Position numbers and translations under genes: made by a program
The notes under the pieces: model-generated
Seen by the model: only the letters and a program-made list of their open reading frames with translations
The model's database searches: none
What the model was told of the DNA's origin: nothing
In this document: piece after piece, positions 1 through 6,822 of the stretch
Numbering within the stretch: the stretch's first letter is position 1
How the letters are laid out: each line of letters opens with the position of its first letter
Virus record (IMG/VR): IMGVR_UViG_3300025070_000213
Location: 1-25,028 of that record
Length of the DNA stretch: 25,028 bases
Reading direction: 5' to 3' (one strand)
From: a virus

Positions 1-2
1 TC

Positions 3-731
3 CTAACCAGCATTCAGAGAATGTTACGACAGCACGATAACCCAAACATTACTTTGAGCTTTGACGCGGCATCACCGTTTGTGAATACAGCATATGGACA
101 AACGTATGCACATAACTTTTTTGAGCCTGGTAAGTTTGGTTACTTTATGGACAGAGCATTTGATCAACAAGAACTTGTTGGTAGTGATTTGCCTGCTCCG
201 TTTGGCCACAGTCCTATTATGGAAAGGCTTACAATGGGAGACCTATGTTCAATGGGTCCAGGTGCTCAGGACAAGAACGGTAACTACAAGTTCAGTGAAG
301 GACAACCACTTACAGATAAGCATGGTGAGCCTAAACTAGATGCAGAAGGCAATCAGTTGTATGCAGAACGTGACAGCACTACTTGGGACACACAAAGTTA
401 TTTGTATTACATGGCTCACAGTGTGTTCAATCACATTGACGCAGTACAAGAAGCAAACAGACTTGCTGACGTAGAACGTACAAGAGAATCAGTACACTAT
501 ACACAGTGGCGTAAACCTACAAAGAAAAGCAGTAAAGCACAAGAGGTATCACCTTACGTGCCAGTTAACTTGTTCTTCTTTGATAGTTTTGTTAAAGATG
601 TATTAGACCCTGCGTGTAGTGAACCGAGAAAACTAATCAAAGACTACAAGGAAATGTTAGATTCATTCAGTGTAGGCGGCGAAGCAGAAGATACTAAAGA
701 AGAGGTGTTAAATGAGTTTTTTGAATTTTAA
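3..731 (+). CDS. C-terminal part of an unidentified protein, possibly TGT/DpdA-like (partial at left edge)
   Basis: The reading frame is open back to base 3, so the first ATG at 21 is probably internal and the gene starts outside the window. About 242 residues are visible. Near the left end is a stretch reading NITLSFDAASPF, which resembles the hydrophobic-plus-Asp strand of the tRNA-guanine transglycosylase fold (FD followed by a small-residue/SP segment). A later segment around NHIDAVQEANRLAD resembles the helix seen in that fold after the active site. I see no CxCxxC zinc site in the visible part. A QueD-like gene, folE and queE lie downstream, and a DpdA-like DNA transglycosylase would complete that pathway, but the family call is a guess from short motifs and context. 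The stop overlaps the next gene by 20 bases. That a gene is present is certain; the function is weakly supported. Confidence 0.85.
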   Translation, partial: LTSIQRMLRQHDNPNITLSFDAASPFVNTAYGQTYAHNFFEPGKFGYFMDRAFDQQELVGSDLPAPFGHSPIMERLTMGDLCSMGPGAQDKNGNYKFSEGQPLTDKHGEPKLDAEGNQLYAERDSTTWDTQSYLYYMAHSVFNHIDAVQEANRLADVERTRESVHYTQWRKPTKKSSKAQEVSPYVPVNLFFFDSFVKDVLDPACSEPRKLIKDYKEMLDSFSVGGEAEDTKEEVLNEFFEF

Positions 732-1080
732 GAATCCTTTTAAGAAGACTGTTAAAGTTAATGGTTTAATAAAAGGCGATGTCCAGATGTTTGATAATGC
801 TATTAGACAATGGCATCATGATAGAAATTTAATTGATGGTAGTACTGATAAAGATCAAGTACTTAAATTAATGCAGGAGTTAGGCGAACTGTCTGATAAT
901 TGTTGCAAGGGTAAAGACATGCGTGATGACCTAGGTGACATGATGGTAGTAATGCTTAATATTATGGAACGCAATGGCTACTCATTAGAAGGTTGCCTTG
1001 CACAGGCATATGGTGACATCAAAGACCGTAAAGGTAAAATGGTAGATGGTATCTTTGTCAAGGAAGAAGACTATCTATGA
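712..1080 (+). CDS. MazG-like nucleotide pyrophosphohydrolase
   Basis: 122 residues. MazG-type enzymes hydrolyse NTPs or dNTPs to the monophosphate and pyrophosphate with Mg2+ held by acidic residues on helices. The sequence shows the pattern: QELGEL at 55-60 gives an ExxE pair (E56, E59), and DDLGDM at 72-77 gives the second acidic pair (D73, D76), followed by VVMLNI and NGYSLEGCLAQAYGDIKDRKG, the usual MazG-like tail. The length suits a single-domain member. The ATG at 712 has GAGG at 702-705 with a six-base spacer. It overlaps the previous gene by 20 bases and the next by four (ATGA). In phages such enzymes are thought to adjust nucleotide or (p)ppGpp pools; the substrate cannot be read from sequence. 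Confidence 0.85.
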   Translation: MSFLNFKNPFKKTVKVNGLIKGDVQMFDNAIRQWHHDRNLIDGSTDKDQVLKLMQELGELSDNCCKGKDMRDDLGDMMVVMLNIMERNGYSLEGCLAQAYGDIKDRKGKMVDGIFVKEEDYL

Positions 1081-1265
1081 CTAGGATTATTGTTGGGTTG
1101 TATACCAACGAGGGACACGATGTTGTATTCGAAGAACACAGCGACAGCGAAGTGCAGGTAACAGAAACATATAATGGTAACACAATGCCAACTGTGATTG
1201 TTAATCTTGCTGATGCTAAAGCAAAACAAGATCAACTATCAGCATTAGGTTATCAGTTGGTATGA
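1077..1265 (+). CDS. Small unknown protein (62 aa)
   Basis: I do not recognise this 62-residue protein. It begins MTRIIVGLYTNEGHD, has a strand-rich look, and ends with a short helix-like DAKAKQDQLSALGYQ segment. There are no cysteines, no membrane segment and no clear motif. The ATG overlaps the stop of the MazG-like gene (ATGA) and its own stop overlaps the next start the same way, so it is probably translated by coupling within one transcript. The coding call rests on the tight fit between neighbours and on the frame being open exactly between overlapping stop and start codons. Confidence 0.75.
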   Translation: MTRIIVGLYTNEGHDVVFEEHSDSEVQVTETYNGNTMPTVIVNLADAKAKQDQLSALGYQLV

Positions 1266-1447
1266 AAACTATCAGAGCAACTATCACAGTAGAAATTCCG
1301 TACAGCAATGAACTTATGAACTATGGTGATAAGTTGAGCGATAAGTTAAAGCAAGTAATTGCAGATACAGATTTTATATCACACGAAACTCAGGCAGGTG
1401 ATTTACAACCTTGTACAAGACCAGTTATAAGAGTAACAGATGAATAG
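1262..1447 (+). CDS. Small unknown protein (61 aa)
   Basis: A 61-residue protein that I do not recognise. It opens with a strand-like stretch (MKTIRATITVEIPYS) followed by an amphipathic helix-like segment (NYGDKLSDKLKQVIADT). The composition is typical of small soluble phage proteins. It overlaps the upstream gene by four bases (ATGA) and the downstream gene by eight (ATGAATAG), which places it firmly in the same transcription unit. No function is suggested. Confidence 0.75.
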   Translation: MKTIRATITVEIPYSNELMNYGDKLSDKLKQVIADTDFISHETQAGDLQPCTRPVIRVTDE

Positions 1448-1952
1448 AGAAGGACACACAATAGACACAAAGTTCTTTATAGGCACTGAAGTAGAGCATA
1501 GCCCTGCTTATGGTCAGAGAACATTGTTTGTTATTGGACCACAACCTTACAAAGAAGTATTAGCAAGGGCATTGAATAATAACTGTCCTCACATATACTT
1601 AGGTGCTAATCAAAGTTTTGACATCAGCACAGAACATGCTAAACAAGAATGGGACTTTATGTTAAACAAACTTGTAGTTGATACAGGTATTTGGGTAACA
1701 CTTGACTTTGATGTAAAACATGTTGAATGGGTACTTGATAGTGGTATGACAGAGTATAACACTTTTATACCAATGATGAGTTGTAAGTTACCATTTATAA
1801 ATCAATTAGGATACAATGCATGTCTCAAATTAGATGACATGGATTTCAAAGCAACAAACCCAGGTGTATGGACACACAGAGTACACGACTTGATGGATAG
1901 GAAAGTATTCACCGATTGGACCAAGTACACCAAAGATGAGGTAATAGAGTAA
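1440..1952 (+). CDS. Unknown soluble phage protein (170 aa)
   Basis: A 170-residue soluble protein of unknown function. It shows alternating strand/helix segments: TLFVIG (about 29-34), HIYLGA (51-56), GIWVTLDFD (83-91), TFIPMM (108-113), ACLKLDD (127-133). This could be an alpha/beta or partial TIM-barrel-like fold. FIGTEVEHSPAYGQ near the start and GVWTHRVHDL near the end look like conserved-motif material because of their Gly/His/Trp content. It lies between two small unknowns and a basic protein, and overlaps the upstream gene by eight bases. A role next to the deazaguanine genes is possible but unsupported. Confidence 0.85.
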   Translation: MNREGHTIDTKFFIGTEVEHSPAYGQRTLFVIGPQPYKEVLARALNNNCPHIYLGANQSFDISTEHAKQEWDFMLNKLVVDTGIWVTLDFDVKHVEWVLDSGMTEYNTFIPMMSCKLPFINQLGYNACLKLDDMDFKATNPGVWTHRVHDLMDRKVFTDWTKYTKDEVIE

Positions 1953-1966
1953 TCGAGGAAGATACT

Positions 1967-2134
1967 ATGAAAAGAGATGAAAGAATGTATAAGTCTACAA
2001 AAGCAAGACAAAAACGCAGACTAGTAAAAGCAATCAGAGCAAAAATTAAACGTAGTTACTATGCTCACATGCGACATCTCCGAAAGAAGTATCAAAAGAT
2101 CAGAGGAAGACATCATGATGAGGCAACAAATTGA
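1967..2134 (+). CDS. Small very basic protein (55 aa)
   Basis: A 55-residue protein dominated by Lys, Arg, His and Tyr, with runs such as KARQKRRLVKAIRAKIKR. The charge suggests nucleic acid binding, but no named motif is visible. The ATG at 1967 follows GAGGAAG at 1955-1961, a good ribosome binding site. The stop TGA at 2132-2134 lies inside the TTGA that also holds the probable TTG start of the next gene. Codons and spacing fit a real gene. Confidence 0.65.
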   Translation: MKRDERMYKSTKARQKRRLVKAIRAKIKRSYYAHMRHLRKKYQKIRGRHHDEATN

Positions 2135-2373
2135 CAATAACTGATGTCATAGGATTGATAGGGGTAGCATTATTAATCTACACTTATGCAATGCTACAGT
2201 TTGATAGGATAGACCCTAAAGGATTTTGGTACAGTTTTAATAATATGGTTGTTGCCATACTAGTAACTGTGAGTTTACTCTACAGTTTTAACTTAGCAAG
2301 TATGGTTATAGAAGTATTTTGGTTTAGTCTAAGTGTGTATGGCATTTGGAATTATTATAGGAAGAAGAAATAA
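2131..2373 (+). CDS. CBU_0592-like small membrane protein
   Basis: 80 residues with three predicted membrane segments, at roughly 3-20, 29-50 and 55-73, and a basic tail YYRKKK. The pattern IGLIGVALLIYTYAMLQFDRIDP, then a Phe/Asn-rich second helix and a final FWFSLSVYGIWNYY, resembles the CBU_0592 family of small bacterial membrane proteins, whose function is not established. No in-frame ATG sits at the start of the homologous region, so translation probably begins at TTG 2131, which overlaps the upstream TGA (TTGA) and implies coupled translation. It is the first of a cluster of small membrane proteins. Confidence 0.75.
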   Translation: MTITDVIGLIGVALLIYTYAMLQFDRIDPKGFWYSFNNMVVAILVTVSLLYSFNLASMVIEVFWFSLSVYGIWNYYRKKK

Positions 2374-2535
2374 ATGGACGGTGTAATATTAGCGGCAGGT
2401 ATGGTAGCAAGTTTGATTGCTATTGTGGGTTTACTATTTGGTGCAGAAGGCAGTAAAGGTATTACAGAAGAATACACCACTAAGTCGGGTGTCAAGCACA
2501 CTGCAAAAAAAGATAGAGAGGAACACTTAGTATGA
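2374..2535 (+). CDS. Small single-pass membrane protein (53 aa)
   Basis: A 53-residue protein starting immediately after the previous stop. Residues 4-23 (VILAAGMVASLIAIVGLLFG) form one hydrophobic segment. A polar, Lys-rich tail follows (residues 24-53). There is no lipobox or cleavage signal I would trust, so it is probably a single-pass inner-membrane protein. The stop overlaps the start of the PsiE-like gene (ATGA at 2532-2535). I do not recognise a family. Confidence 0.7.
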   Translation: MDGVILAAGMVASLIAIVGLLFGAEGSKGITEEYTTKSGVKHTAKKDREEHLV

Positions 2536-2978
2536 GAGAACTATTTGATACTTTACTGAAGCAGGACCACAAGTTACATTGGACCACAGTACTAACTGAA
2601 CGTGCAATTATTGCACTGATTGGTTTGTGTACTGTTATGGCCGTAGGTGATTATGTTTATGGCATGTGGTTAATAAAGTCTGTTCAACTAGCAGACTTGT
2701 TTATGTTGTTTATTTTTGCAGAGGTAGTTGCAATGATTGGTGCGTTTTATAATACAGAACGTATTCCTGTAACATTGCCAATAATCATTGCCATTACAGC
2801 ACTATGTAGATTAATAGTGTTACACAGCAAAGAAATGGAGAGTTTGGACTTGATTGCTGAGGCAGGAGCCATATTAATCTTAGCAGGTTCGGCTTACTTG
2901 ATGAGCCTCAAAGATAAACTCAGTTTAGAAAAATTAAAAATTCAATCTAAGAAAGTAAAGGTTGACAAAAAGAAATAG
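2532..2978 (+). CDS. psiE: PsiE-like phosphate-starvation membrane protein
   Basis: 148 residues with four predicted membrane segments (about 24-46, 53-72, 78-96 and 106-124) and a very basic C-terminal tail. The middle and end match the PsiE family pattern: a FIFAEVVAMIGAF segment, then IPVTLPIIIAITALCRLIV, then a polar H-S-K-E motif before the last helix. E. coli PsiE is induced by phosphate limitation; its biochemical role is unknown. A phage copy could alter the host response to phosphate shortage, as other marine phage genes do, but that is inference. The ATG overlaps the preceding stop, and no separate promoter is evident upstream. Confidence 0.8.
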   Translation: MRELFDTLLKQDHKLHWTTVLTERAIIALIGLCTVMAVGDYVYGMWLIKSVQLADLFMLFIFAEVVAMIGAFYNTERIPVTLPIIIAITALCRLIVLHSKEMESLDLIAEAGAILILAGSAYLMSLKDKLSLEKLKIQSKKVKVDKKK

Positions 2979-2989
2979 GTATGTATAAT
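2962..2989 (+). promoter_or_regulatory. Sigma70-type promoter P1 (TTGACA-N16-TATAAT)
   Basis: A perfect -35 (TTGACA, 2962-2967) and a perfect -10 (TATAAT, 2984-2989) are separated by 16 bases. It sits inside the end of the psiE-like gene. Transcription would begin around 2996, essentially at the ATG of the next gene (2997). Confidence 0.75.
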
Positions 2990-2996
2990 ATATAGT

Positions 2997-3176
2997 ATGA
3001 AGATAAATCTATCGACCAGAAAAGGCAGAACAGAAATTGCCACAGAAATTGACAGTGACTTTGAAACTGAATATGACTGGCAAGAGTTTATGTTAGGCGT
3101 GTTTGATTTTTTATTAGCGGCAGGCGTTGAACTGCCAGATGAAATAGCAGATGCTTTAGACGATTTTAATGATTGA
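2997..3176 (+). CDS. Small acidic protein (59 aa), possibly from a leaderless transcript
   Basis: A 59-residue acidic protein beginning MKINLSTRKGRTEIATEIDS and ending ELPDEIADALDDFND. A central FMLGVFDFLLAAG stretch is hydrophobic but short, more like a helix in a small soluble fold than a membrane anchor. No family is recognised. Its ATG lies seven bases after the -10 of promoter P1, so the mRNA would have almost no 5' leader and no ribosome binding site; alternatively it is read from the upstream transcript. The stop region overlaps the next small gene by eight bases. Confidence 0.65.
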   Translation: MKINLSTRKGRTEIATEIDSDFETEYDWQEFMLGVFDFLLAAGVELPDEIADALDDFND

Positions 3177-3264
3177 GTTATTATTGTGGAGTCTAATAGT
3201 TATTACATGGTTAAGTTATGGAATGCATGTGATAAGAGAATACATAAGGCATCACAGTGAATAG
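3169..3264 (+). CDS. Very small single-pass membrane protein (31 aa)
   Basis: A 31-residue frame beginning MIELLLWSLIVITWLSYGMHV and ending in a polar His-rich tail. The first 21 residues form one hydrophobic helix. Its ATG (3169) overlaps the previous stop by eight bases, and its end lies just upstream of the next gene. It fits a gap between two genes that has no other use, and joins a cluster of small membrane proteins. It is short, so the call is tentative. Confidence 0.45.
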   Translation: MIELLLWSLIVITWLSYGMHVIREYIRHHSE

Positions 3265-3272
3265 GAGAATTT

Positions 3273-3683
3273 ATGATTGAACCACATATGAAAAAGCCAC
3301 CTTTATTTAGAAGGGCAGTAATGAATACTGTTTGGTTATGGAGACGTATAATGAGTCTCAAATATAATCCACTAGGCAAGATTCCAGACCCAAGTCTGCA
3401 GACTTACTTTATGTTAGTGCTGTTTACTATTTGGAGTGTATGGTTTGGTTTCTTAGCATCAAGTTACCTAGGCTGGTTTGGCTATAGTACTGTAGCAAGT
3501 ATTATTATTCATGCCGCTATATTGGTACCATTGGCAATGACTAATGCAATCTTTATTGATGCAGAACGTGATGGTCATAAGTGGCTAAAAGAATGGAAAG
3601 AAGAACACAATAGATGGACTATTGTTACCAATAGACTCAAGACAAAGAACTTGACTATATGGGATCCGAGCAAGGAGGCGTAA
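3273..3683 (+). CDS. Unknown membrane protein with two helices (136 aa)
   Basis: 136 residues: a basic N-terminal part (about 1-42), then two hydrophobic helices (about 46-70 and 74-95), then a charged C-terminal part rich in Lys, Trp and Glu. No signal cleavage site is obvious, so both ends probably face the same side of the inner membrane. The ATG at 3273 has AGGAG at 3264-3268; a second ATG at 3288 is possible. I do not recognise a family. The final TAA shares its last A with the start of the next gene. Confidence 0.75.
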   Translation: MIEPHMKKPPLFRRAVMNTVWLWRRIMSLKYNPLGKIPDPSLQTYFMLVLFTIWSVWFGFLASSYLGWFGYSTVASIIIHAAILVPLAMTNAIFIDAERDGHKWLKEWKEEHNRWTIVTNRLKTKNLTIWDPSKEA

Positions 3684-3865
3684 TGGCAATATCAGATGAA
3701 ATGAGAGAACAACTTGAACAGGTTGTTCAGTATGGTGATCAAATCAAAGCAATGTTTGCAGAACAAGACGACGTTGACTATGAGATTGGTGACTACGATG
3801 AACCTATCACACAACTGCTAGGACACATGAATGAAGTCATGGAAACAATAGACGGAGGTTGGTAG
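3683..3865 (+). CDS. Small acidic unknown protein (60 aa)
   Basis: A 60-residue acidic, probably helical protein (MAISDEMREQLEQVVQYGDQ...). The start at 3683 is preferred over the in-frame ATG at 3659 because AAGGAGG at 3672-3678 sits at good distance from 3683 and the longer start would overlap the upstream gene. No motif or family is recognised. Its TAG shares one base with the GTG start of the QueD-like gene, so the two are likely translated together. Confidence 0.7.
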   Translation: MAISDEMREQLEQVVQYGDQIKAMFAEQDDVDYEIGDYDEPITQLLGHMNEVMETIDGGW

Positions 3866-4296
3866 TGAGAAGTATTTGGGTAACGTTTACTAAAGAGGGT
3901 ATTCACAAGTACCCTGCCGCCTTAGATGATCCTAAGTTAGCAACAGGCGATTGGGACGATGTATCCTTTTTAGGATATCCACATAGACACACCTTTCACT
4001 TTAAGGTGTGGCTCGAAGTGTTCCATGATGACAGAGACGTAGAATTTATACAGTTTAAGAGATGGATGGAAAGACTGTATGCACAAGACACATTGCAATT
4101 AGATTACAAGAGTTGTGAAATGATTGCAGACGATTTAGCGAGTGAGATACAAGCAAAGTATCCTGATCGCTGGATTAAGATTTCGGTAGCCGAAGATAAT
4201 GAAAACGGTTGCGAAATGGAGTATCCAATAAATTATATGGATGGTCCAAACTTTGATGCTGATGGTATCGAAGAAGTATTTGATAGTCTAAAATAA
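3865..4296 (+). CDS. QueD-like (6-pyruvoyl/6-carboxytetrahydropterin synthase fold) protein
   Basis: 143 residues from the GTG at 3865, which has GGAGG at 3854-3858 at six bases. QueD converts dihydroneopterin triphosphate to 6-carboxytetrahydropterin. A plausible zinc triad is visible: H14 in GIHKYPAA, and H40 and H42 in YPHRHTFHFK, with the H-x-H spacing of the family. DDRDVEFIQFKR (55-66) corresponds to the usual V-x-DF segment before the long helix. SCEMIADDLASEI (83-95) matches the helix that normally begins PTxEN, and E110 in KISVAED fits the conserved late Glu. No cysteine lies between H14 and H40, where QueD has its catalytic Cys, so it is divergent or does a related reaction. FolE and QueE genes downstream support the assignment. 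An unrelated cupin-like fold is less likely. Confidence 0.6.
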   Translation: MRSIWVTFTKEGIHKYPAALDDPKLATGDWDDVSFLGYPHRHTFHFKVWLEVFHDDRDVEFIQFKRWMERLYAQDTLQLDYKSCEMIADDLASEIQAKYPDRWIKISVAEDNENGCEMEYPINYMDGPNFDADGIEEVFDSLK

Positions 4297-4306
4297 GGAG
4301 AAAACT

Positions 4307-4489
4307 ATGAGTTCAGAAATACATTTACAAATCAAAGCCGCAATGGATACTTACTTAGAGGAAAGTTCTAAGTTTGAAGACAAAGGTGTAAAGGCCGCGG
4401 CTACTAGAGCACGTGGTGCTTTGATGGAATTAACTAAACTTGCAAAAGCAAGACGTGGTGAAATCCAAGACAAAAAGAATGCAATGTAA
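4307..4489 (+). CDS. Histone H1-like (Hc1-type) small protein
   Basis: 60 residues. The pattern of a helical acidic N-terminal half, then FEDKGVKAAATRARGALMEL and TKLAKARRGEIQ, resembles the histone Hc1-like family of small DNA-binding proteins, where the conserved core is a G-x-K-A-A-x-T-R-A-R/K motif followed by a basic helix. Such proteins are thought to bind DNA non-specifically. The ATG at 4307 follows AAGGAG at 4295-4300. The last A of its stop is the first base of the next ATG, so it is translationally linked to another Lys-rich small protein. The family call is moderate because the protein is short. Confidence 0.7.
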   Translation: MSSEIHLQIKAAMDTYLEESSKFEDKGVKAAATRARGALMELTKLAKARRGEIQDKKNAM

Positions 4490-4656
4490 TGACAAAGAAG
4501 AAGGCAAACACTAGCTCAACACCTAAAGTTATTAGCAAAAATGAGGCTGACAAAATGGACAACTATGTTCAAAGTCTCGAAGATGAAGTAACTCATGTTG
4601 TTGACTATGGTGACATAGCAGAACCAAAAAAGAAACGAGGTAAAAAGAAGAAATGA
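4489..4656 (+). CDS. Small lysine-rich protein (55 aa)
   Basis: A 55-residue protein with basic ends (MTKKKANTSS at the start, PKKKRGKKKK at the end) around an acidic middle (residues about 18-45). Basic tails of this kind often bind nucleic acid or membranes, but no family is recognised. The ATG overlaps the Hc1-like stop by one base (TAATG), and the stop overlaps the next gene by four (ATGA). The gene is entirely enclosed by these overlaps, which supports it. Confidence 0.65.
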   Translation: MTKKKANTSSTPKVISKNEADKMDNYVQSLEDEVTHVVDYGDIAEPKKKRGKKKK

Positions 4657-5861
4657 GAAAACTGTTTTATATGGGACTTGAGTCCTACGAGGCACGATAT
4701 ACACTTCAGTTACAAGACTGGAATGAACGAGTATTCAAACGCAGAGGCATTGACTATGAGATCATTACAGGTGAAGAGCTGGATAACAGCAAGGCTATTG
4801 TAACAGGTAGTGTGTTAGATGCACATGGGCGTTCCTATTACAGTTTGTCTCAGACTATGAACCTTGTTCAAATGATGAAGAACGGCGAACTAACAAACGA
4901 GGATGTTATCTTTTATGAAGATATGTTTACTCCTGGTATTGAATGTTTGCCTTACATCATGGATCAGTCACCGCCAGAATACAGACCCAAAGTGTATTTG
5001 CGTTTCCTTGCACAAACTACAGACCCAGATGACTTCCTTATTAGAGAAGGAATGTTCCACTGGATGCGTAAGTATGAGGAAATGGTAGATCACGTAGTAA
5101 GTGGTATTATGGTAGCAAATGAAGAGTTTGCCGCACACTTGCGTATTGCTGGATTGTTAGCACCTATTTATGTAACTGGCTTGCCATATGGTAAAGAAGA
5201 AGTACAAGGTAGGGTTGATCACAGCACACCATTGCATAAAAGAAAGAAGCGTGTAGCCTTTGCCGCACGTTGGGATGACGAGAAGCAACCTAACTTCTAT
5301 ATGGATCTTGCAGAAGCATACTACAAGATTGATCCTGAAGTAGAGTTTGCAGTATTTTGCGGACACCCAGAACTAAAGAGCAACAGGCAAGAGTATGTTG
5401 ATAGGGCATTAGCCTATGAAGGTGGTCACAACAGACTCGGTGATGCAAACTTCAAAGTCTACACAGGCTTAAAGAAGAATGACTACTATAATTTACTTGC
5501 AGACAGCCAGGTGCTGTTCAATTGTGCATTGCAGGATTGGACCAGCAACACTGTAAGTGAAGCGGATACCATGGGGGCATTAACACTGTTTCCTGCTTAC
5601 AGAAGTTTCCCAGAAGTATTTGCAAATAACCATAACCACTTGTATGCTCCTTGGAGTATTGATGATGCAGTAAACAAATTGCAGAATATGTTTGCCAACA
5701 TCGAAGCCAAAGACCTCAGTGGTTATAACTTAGGAAAAATATCAGACTACCAGAATGGTACTATCGATAGAACGTTAGATATTATGATGGGCAACGGAGA
5801 GCAATATGCAAGGAACGAATGGGACTTCCGTAGACATGTTGCTATAAACAAATATGAGTGA
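4653..5861 (+). CDS. GT-B-type glycosyltransferase-like protein
   Basis: 402 residues. GT-B glycosyltransferases move a sugar from a nucleotide donor to an acceptor with two Rossmann-like domains. Here the second domain is the clearer: KKRVAFAARWDDEKQPNF (about 198-215) is the usual domain-opening strand and loop, followed by helix DLAEAYY. FAVFCGHPELK and LLADSQVLFNCALQDWTSNTVSEADTMG (about 281-308) hold the expected DWTSxTxxEA-type donor-binding segment, then LTLFP. The N-terminal domain is less recognisable. The ATG overlaps the upstream stop by four bases, and the stop overlaps galE by eight (ATGAGTGA), so the two enzymes are probably used together. The acceptor (DNA, protein or host glycan) is not known. 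Confidence 0.7.
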   Translation: MRKLFYMGLESYEARYTLQLQDWNERVFKRRGIDYEIITGEELDNSKAIVTGSVLDAHGRSYYSLSQTMNLVQMMKNGELTNEDVIFYEDMFTPGIECLPYIMDQSPPEYRPKVYLRFLAQTTDPDDFLIREGMFHWMRKYEEMVDHVVSGIMVANEEFAAHLRIAGLLAPIYVTGLPYGKEEVQGRVDHSTPLHKRKKRVAFAARWDDEKQPNFYMDLAEAYYKIDPEVEFAVFCGHPELKSNRQEYVDRALAYEGGHNRLGDANFKVYTGLKKNDYYNLLADSQVLFNCALQDWTSNTVSEADTMGALTLFPAYRSFPEVFANNHNHLYAPWSIDDAVNKLQNMFANIEAKDLSGYNLGKISDYQNGTIDRTLDIMMGNGEQYARNEWDFRRHVAINKYE

Positions 5862-6822
5862 AGCAAAAACAATCTTAGTAACAGGAGGTAGCGGATACAT
5901 TGGTGGGCAAGTTTGTCGACTACTTGTAGATGCAGGCCACAATGTTATTAACGTAGACAGGCGTAAGAGCGACATACCAGGTGTTACACTATATCCTTTT
6001 GATATAGATAACCACCAACTAAAAGGTGTTATCCAACTTACAAAGCCAGATACCATTATGCACTTTGCCGCAGACCATGAAGTTGGTCGTAGCATGAGTG
6101 AACCAGGAGTGTTCTATTGGAACAACGTGGCTAACACTATTGCATTGTTAAATCATGCAGTAGAGGCTGGTGTACAGAACTTTATCTTTAGCAGTTCAAG
6201 TTCAGTGTATGGGGATATAGATAACTTCCCAACCACAGAAGACACACCAAAGTCACCTGTTAGTTCTTATGGAATGAGCAAAAGTATTATTGAAGATATA
6301 CTACCAGACTATAAACGAGCATACGGTCTTAACTATGCCGCTCTGAGGTACTTCAATGCCGCTGGTGCAAGTCCAGACAACACACATGGTTACATGCAAG
6401 AAAAGGCTTCTCACATTGTCCCAATCATTAGCAGAAAGATACTTGCTGGTGAAGTTGTAGAAGTGTTTGGTAACGACTATAACACAGAAGATGGTACATG
6501 CGAACGTGACTACACTCACATGTTTGACATTGCCACAGCACATTTGGCCGCTGATTACTACCTGTCTGATGGTGGAGAAGGTGGCATATTTAACATTGGT
6601 GCAGGTAACAGCATGAGTGTTTTACAAGTAATAAATGCATTTGAAAGAGTGCTAGGCAAAACTGTACACTATGAATTTGTACCAAGACGTGATGGTGATG
6701 CACCTAAGACGTTTGCAGACAACACAAAGGCACGTGAAGCATTTGGTTGGACTCCAATGTTTGGTTTAGATGAAATAGTTGAACATTCGTTTGCATGGGA
6801 AGAGAAGAACTTTAAGAAATGA
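5854..6822 (+). CDS. galE: UDP-glucose 4-epimerase-like NAD-dependent sugar epimerase
   Basis: 322 residues, a normal length for the extended short-chain dehydrogenase family. GalE interconverts UDP-glucose and UDP-galactose using bound NAD. The N-terminus has TGGSGYIGG (10-18) as the dinucleotide-binding loop and V-D-R at 34-36. The catalytic YxxxK is Y139 and K143 in SSYGMSKS, with the serine-rich SSSSSVYG stretch (113-120) before it. RYFNAAGASPD and HIVPII and the GNDYNTEDGTCERDYTH segment are typical GalE substrate-side motifs. Related epimerases such as those for UDP-GlcNAc or GDP-sugars cannot be excluded. It is coupled to the glycosyltransferase upstream and overlaps the phosphoribosyltransferase downstream by four bases (ATGA). 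Confidence 0.9.
   Translation: MSEAKTILVTGGSGYIGGQVCRLLVDAGHNVINVDRRKSDIPGVTLYPFDIDNHQLKGVIQLTKPDTIMHFAADHEVGRSMSEPGVFYWNNVANTIALLNHAVEAGVQNFIFSSSSSVYGDIDNFPTTEDTPKSPVSSYGMSKSIIEDILPDYKRAYGLNYAALRYFNAAGASPDNTHGYMQEKASHIVPIISRKILAGEVVEVFGNDYNTEDGTCERDYTHMFDIATAHLAADYYLSDGGEGGIFNIGAGNSMSVLQVINAFERVLGKTVHYEFVPRRDGDAPKTFADNTKAREAFGWTPMFGLDEIVEHSFAWEEKNFKK

Noticed and set aside
5775-6543. Long minus-strand open frames opposite galE
   Set aside because: They lie opposite a strongly supported gene and have no ribosome binding site or recognisable protein features; they look like shadows of galE codons.
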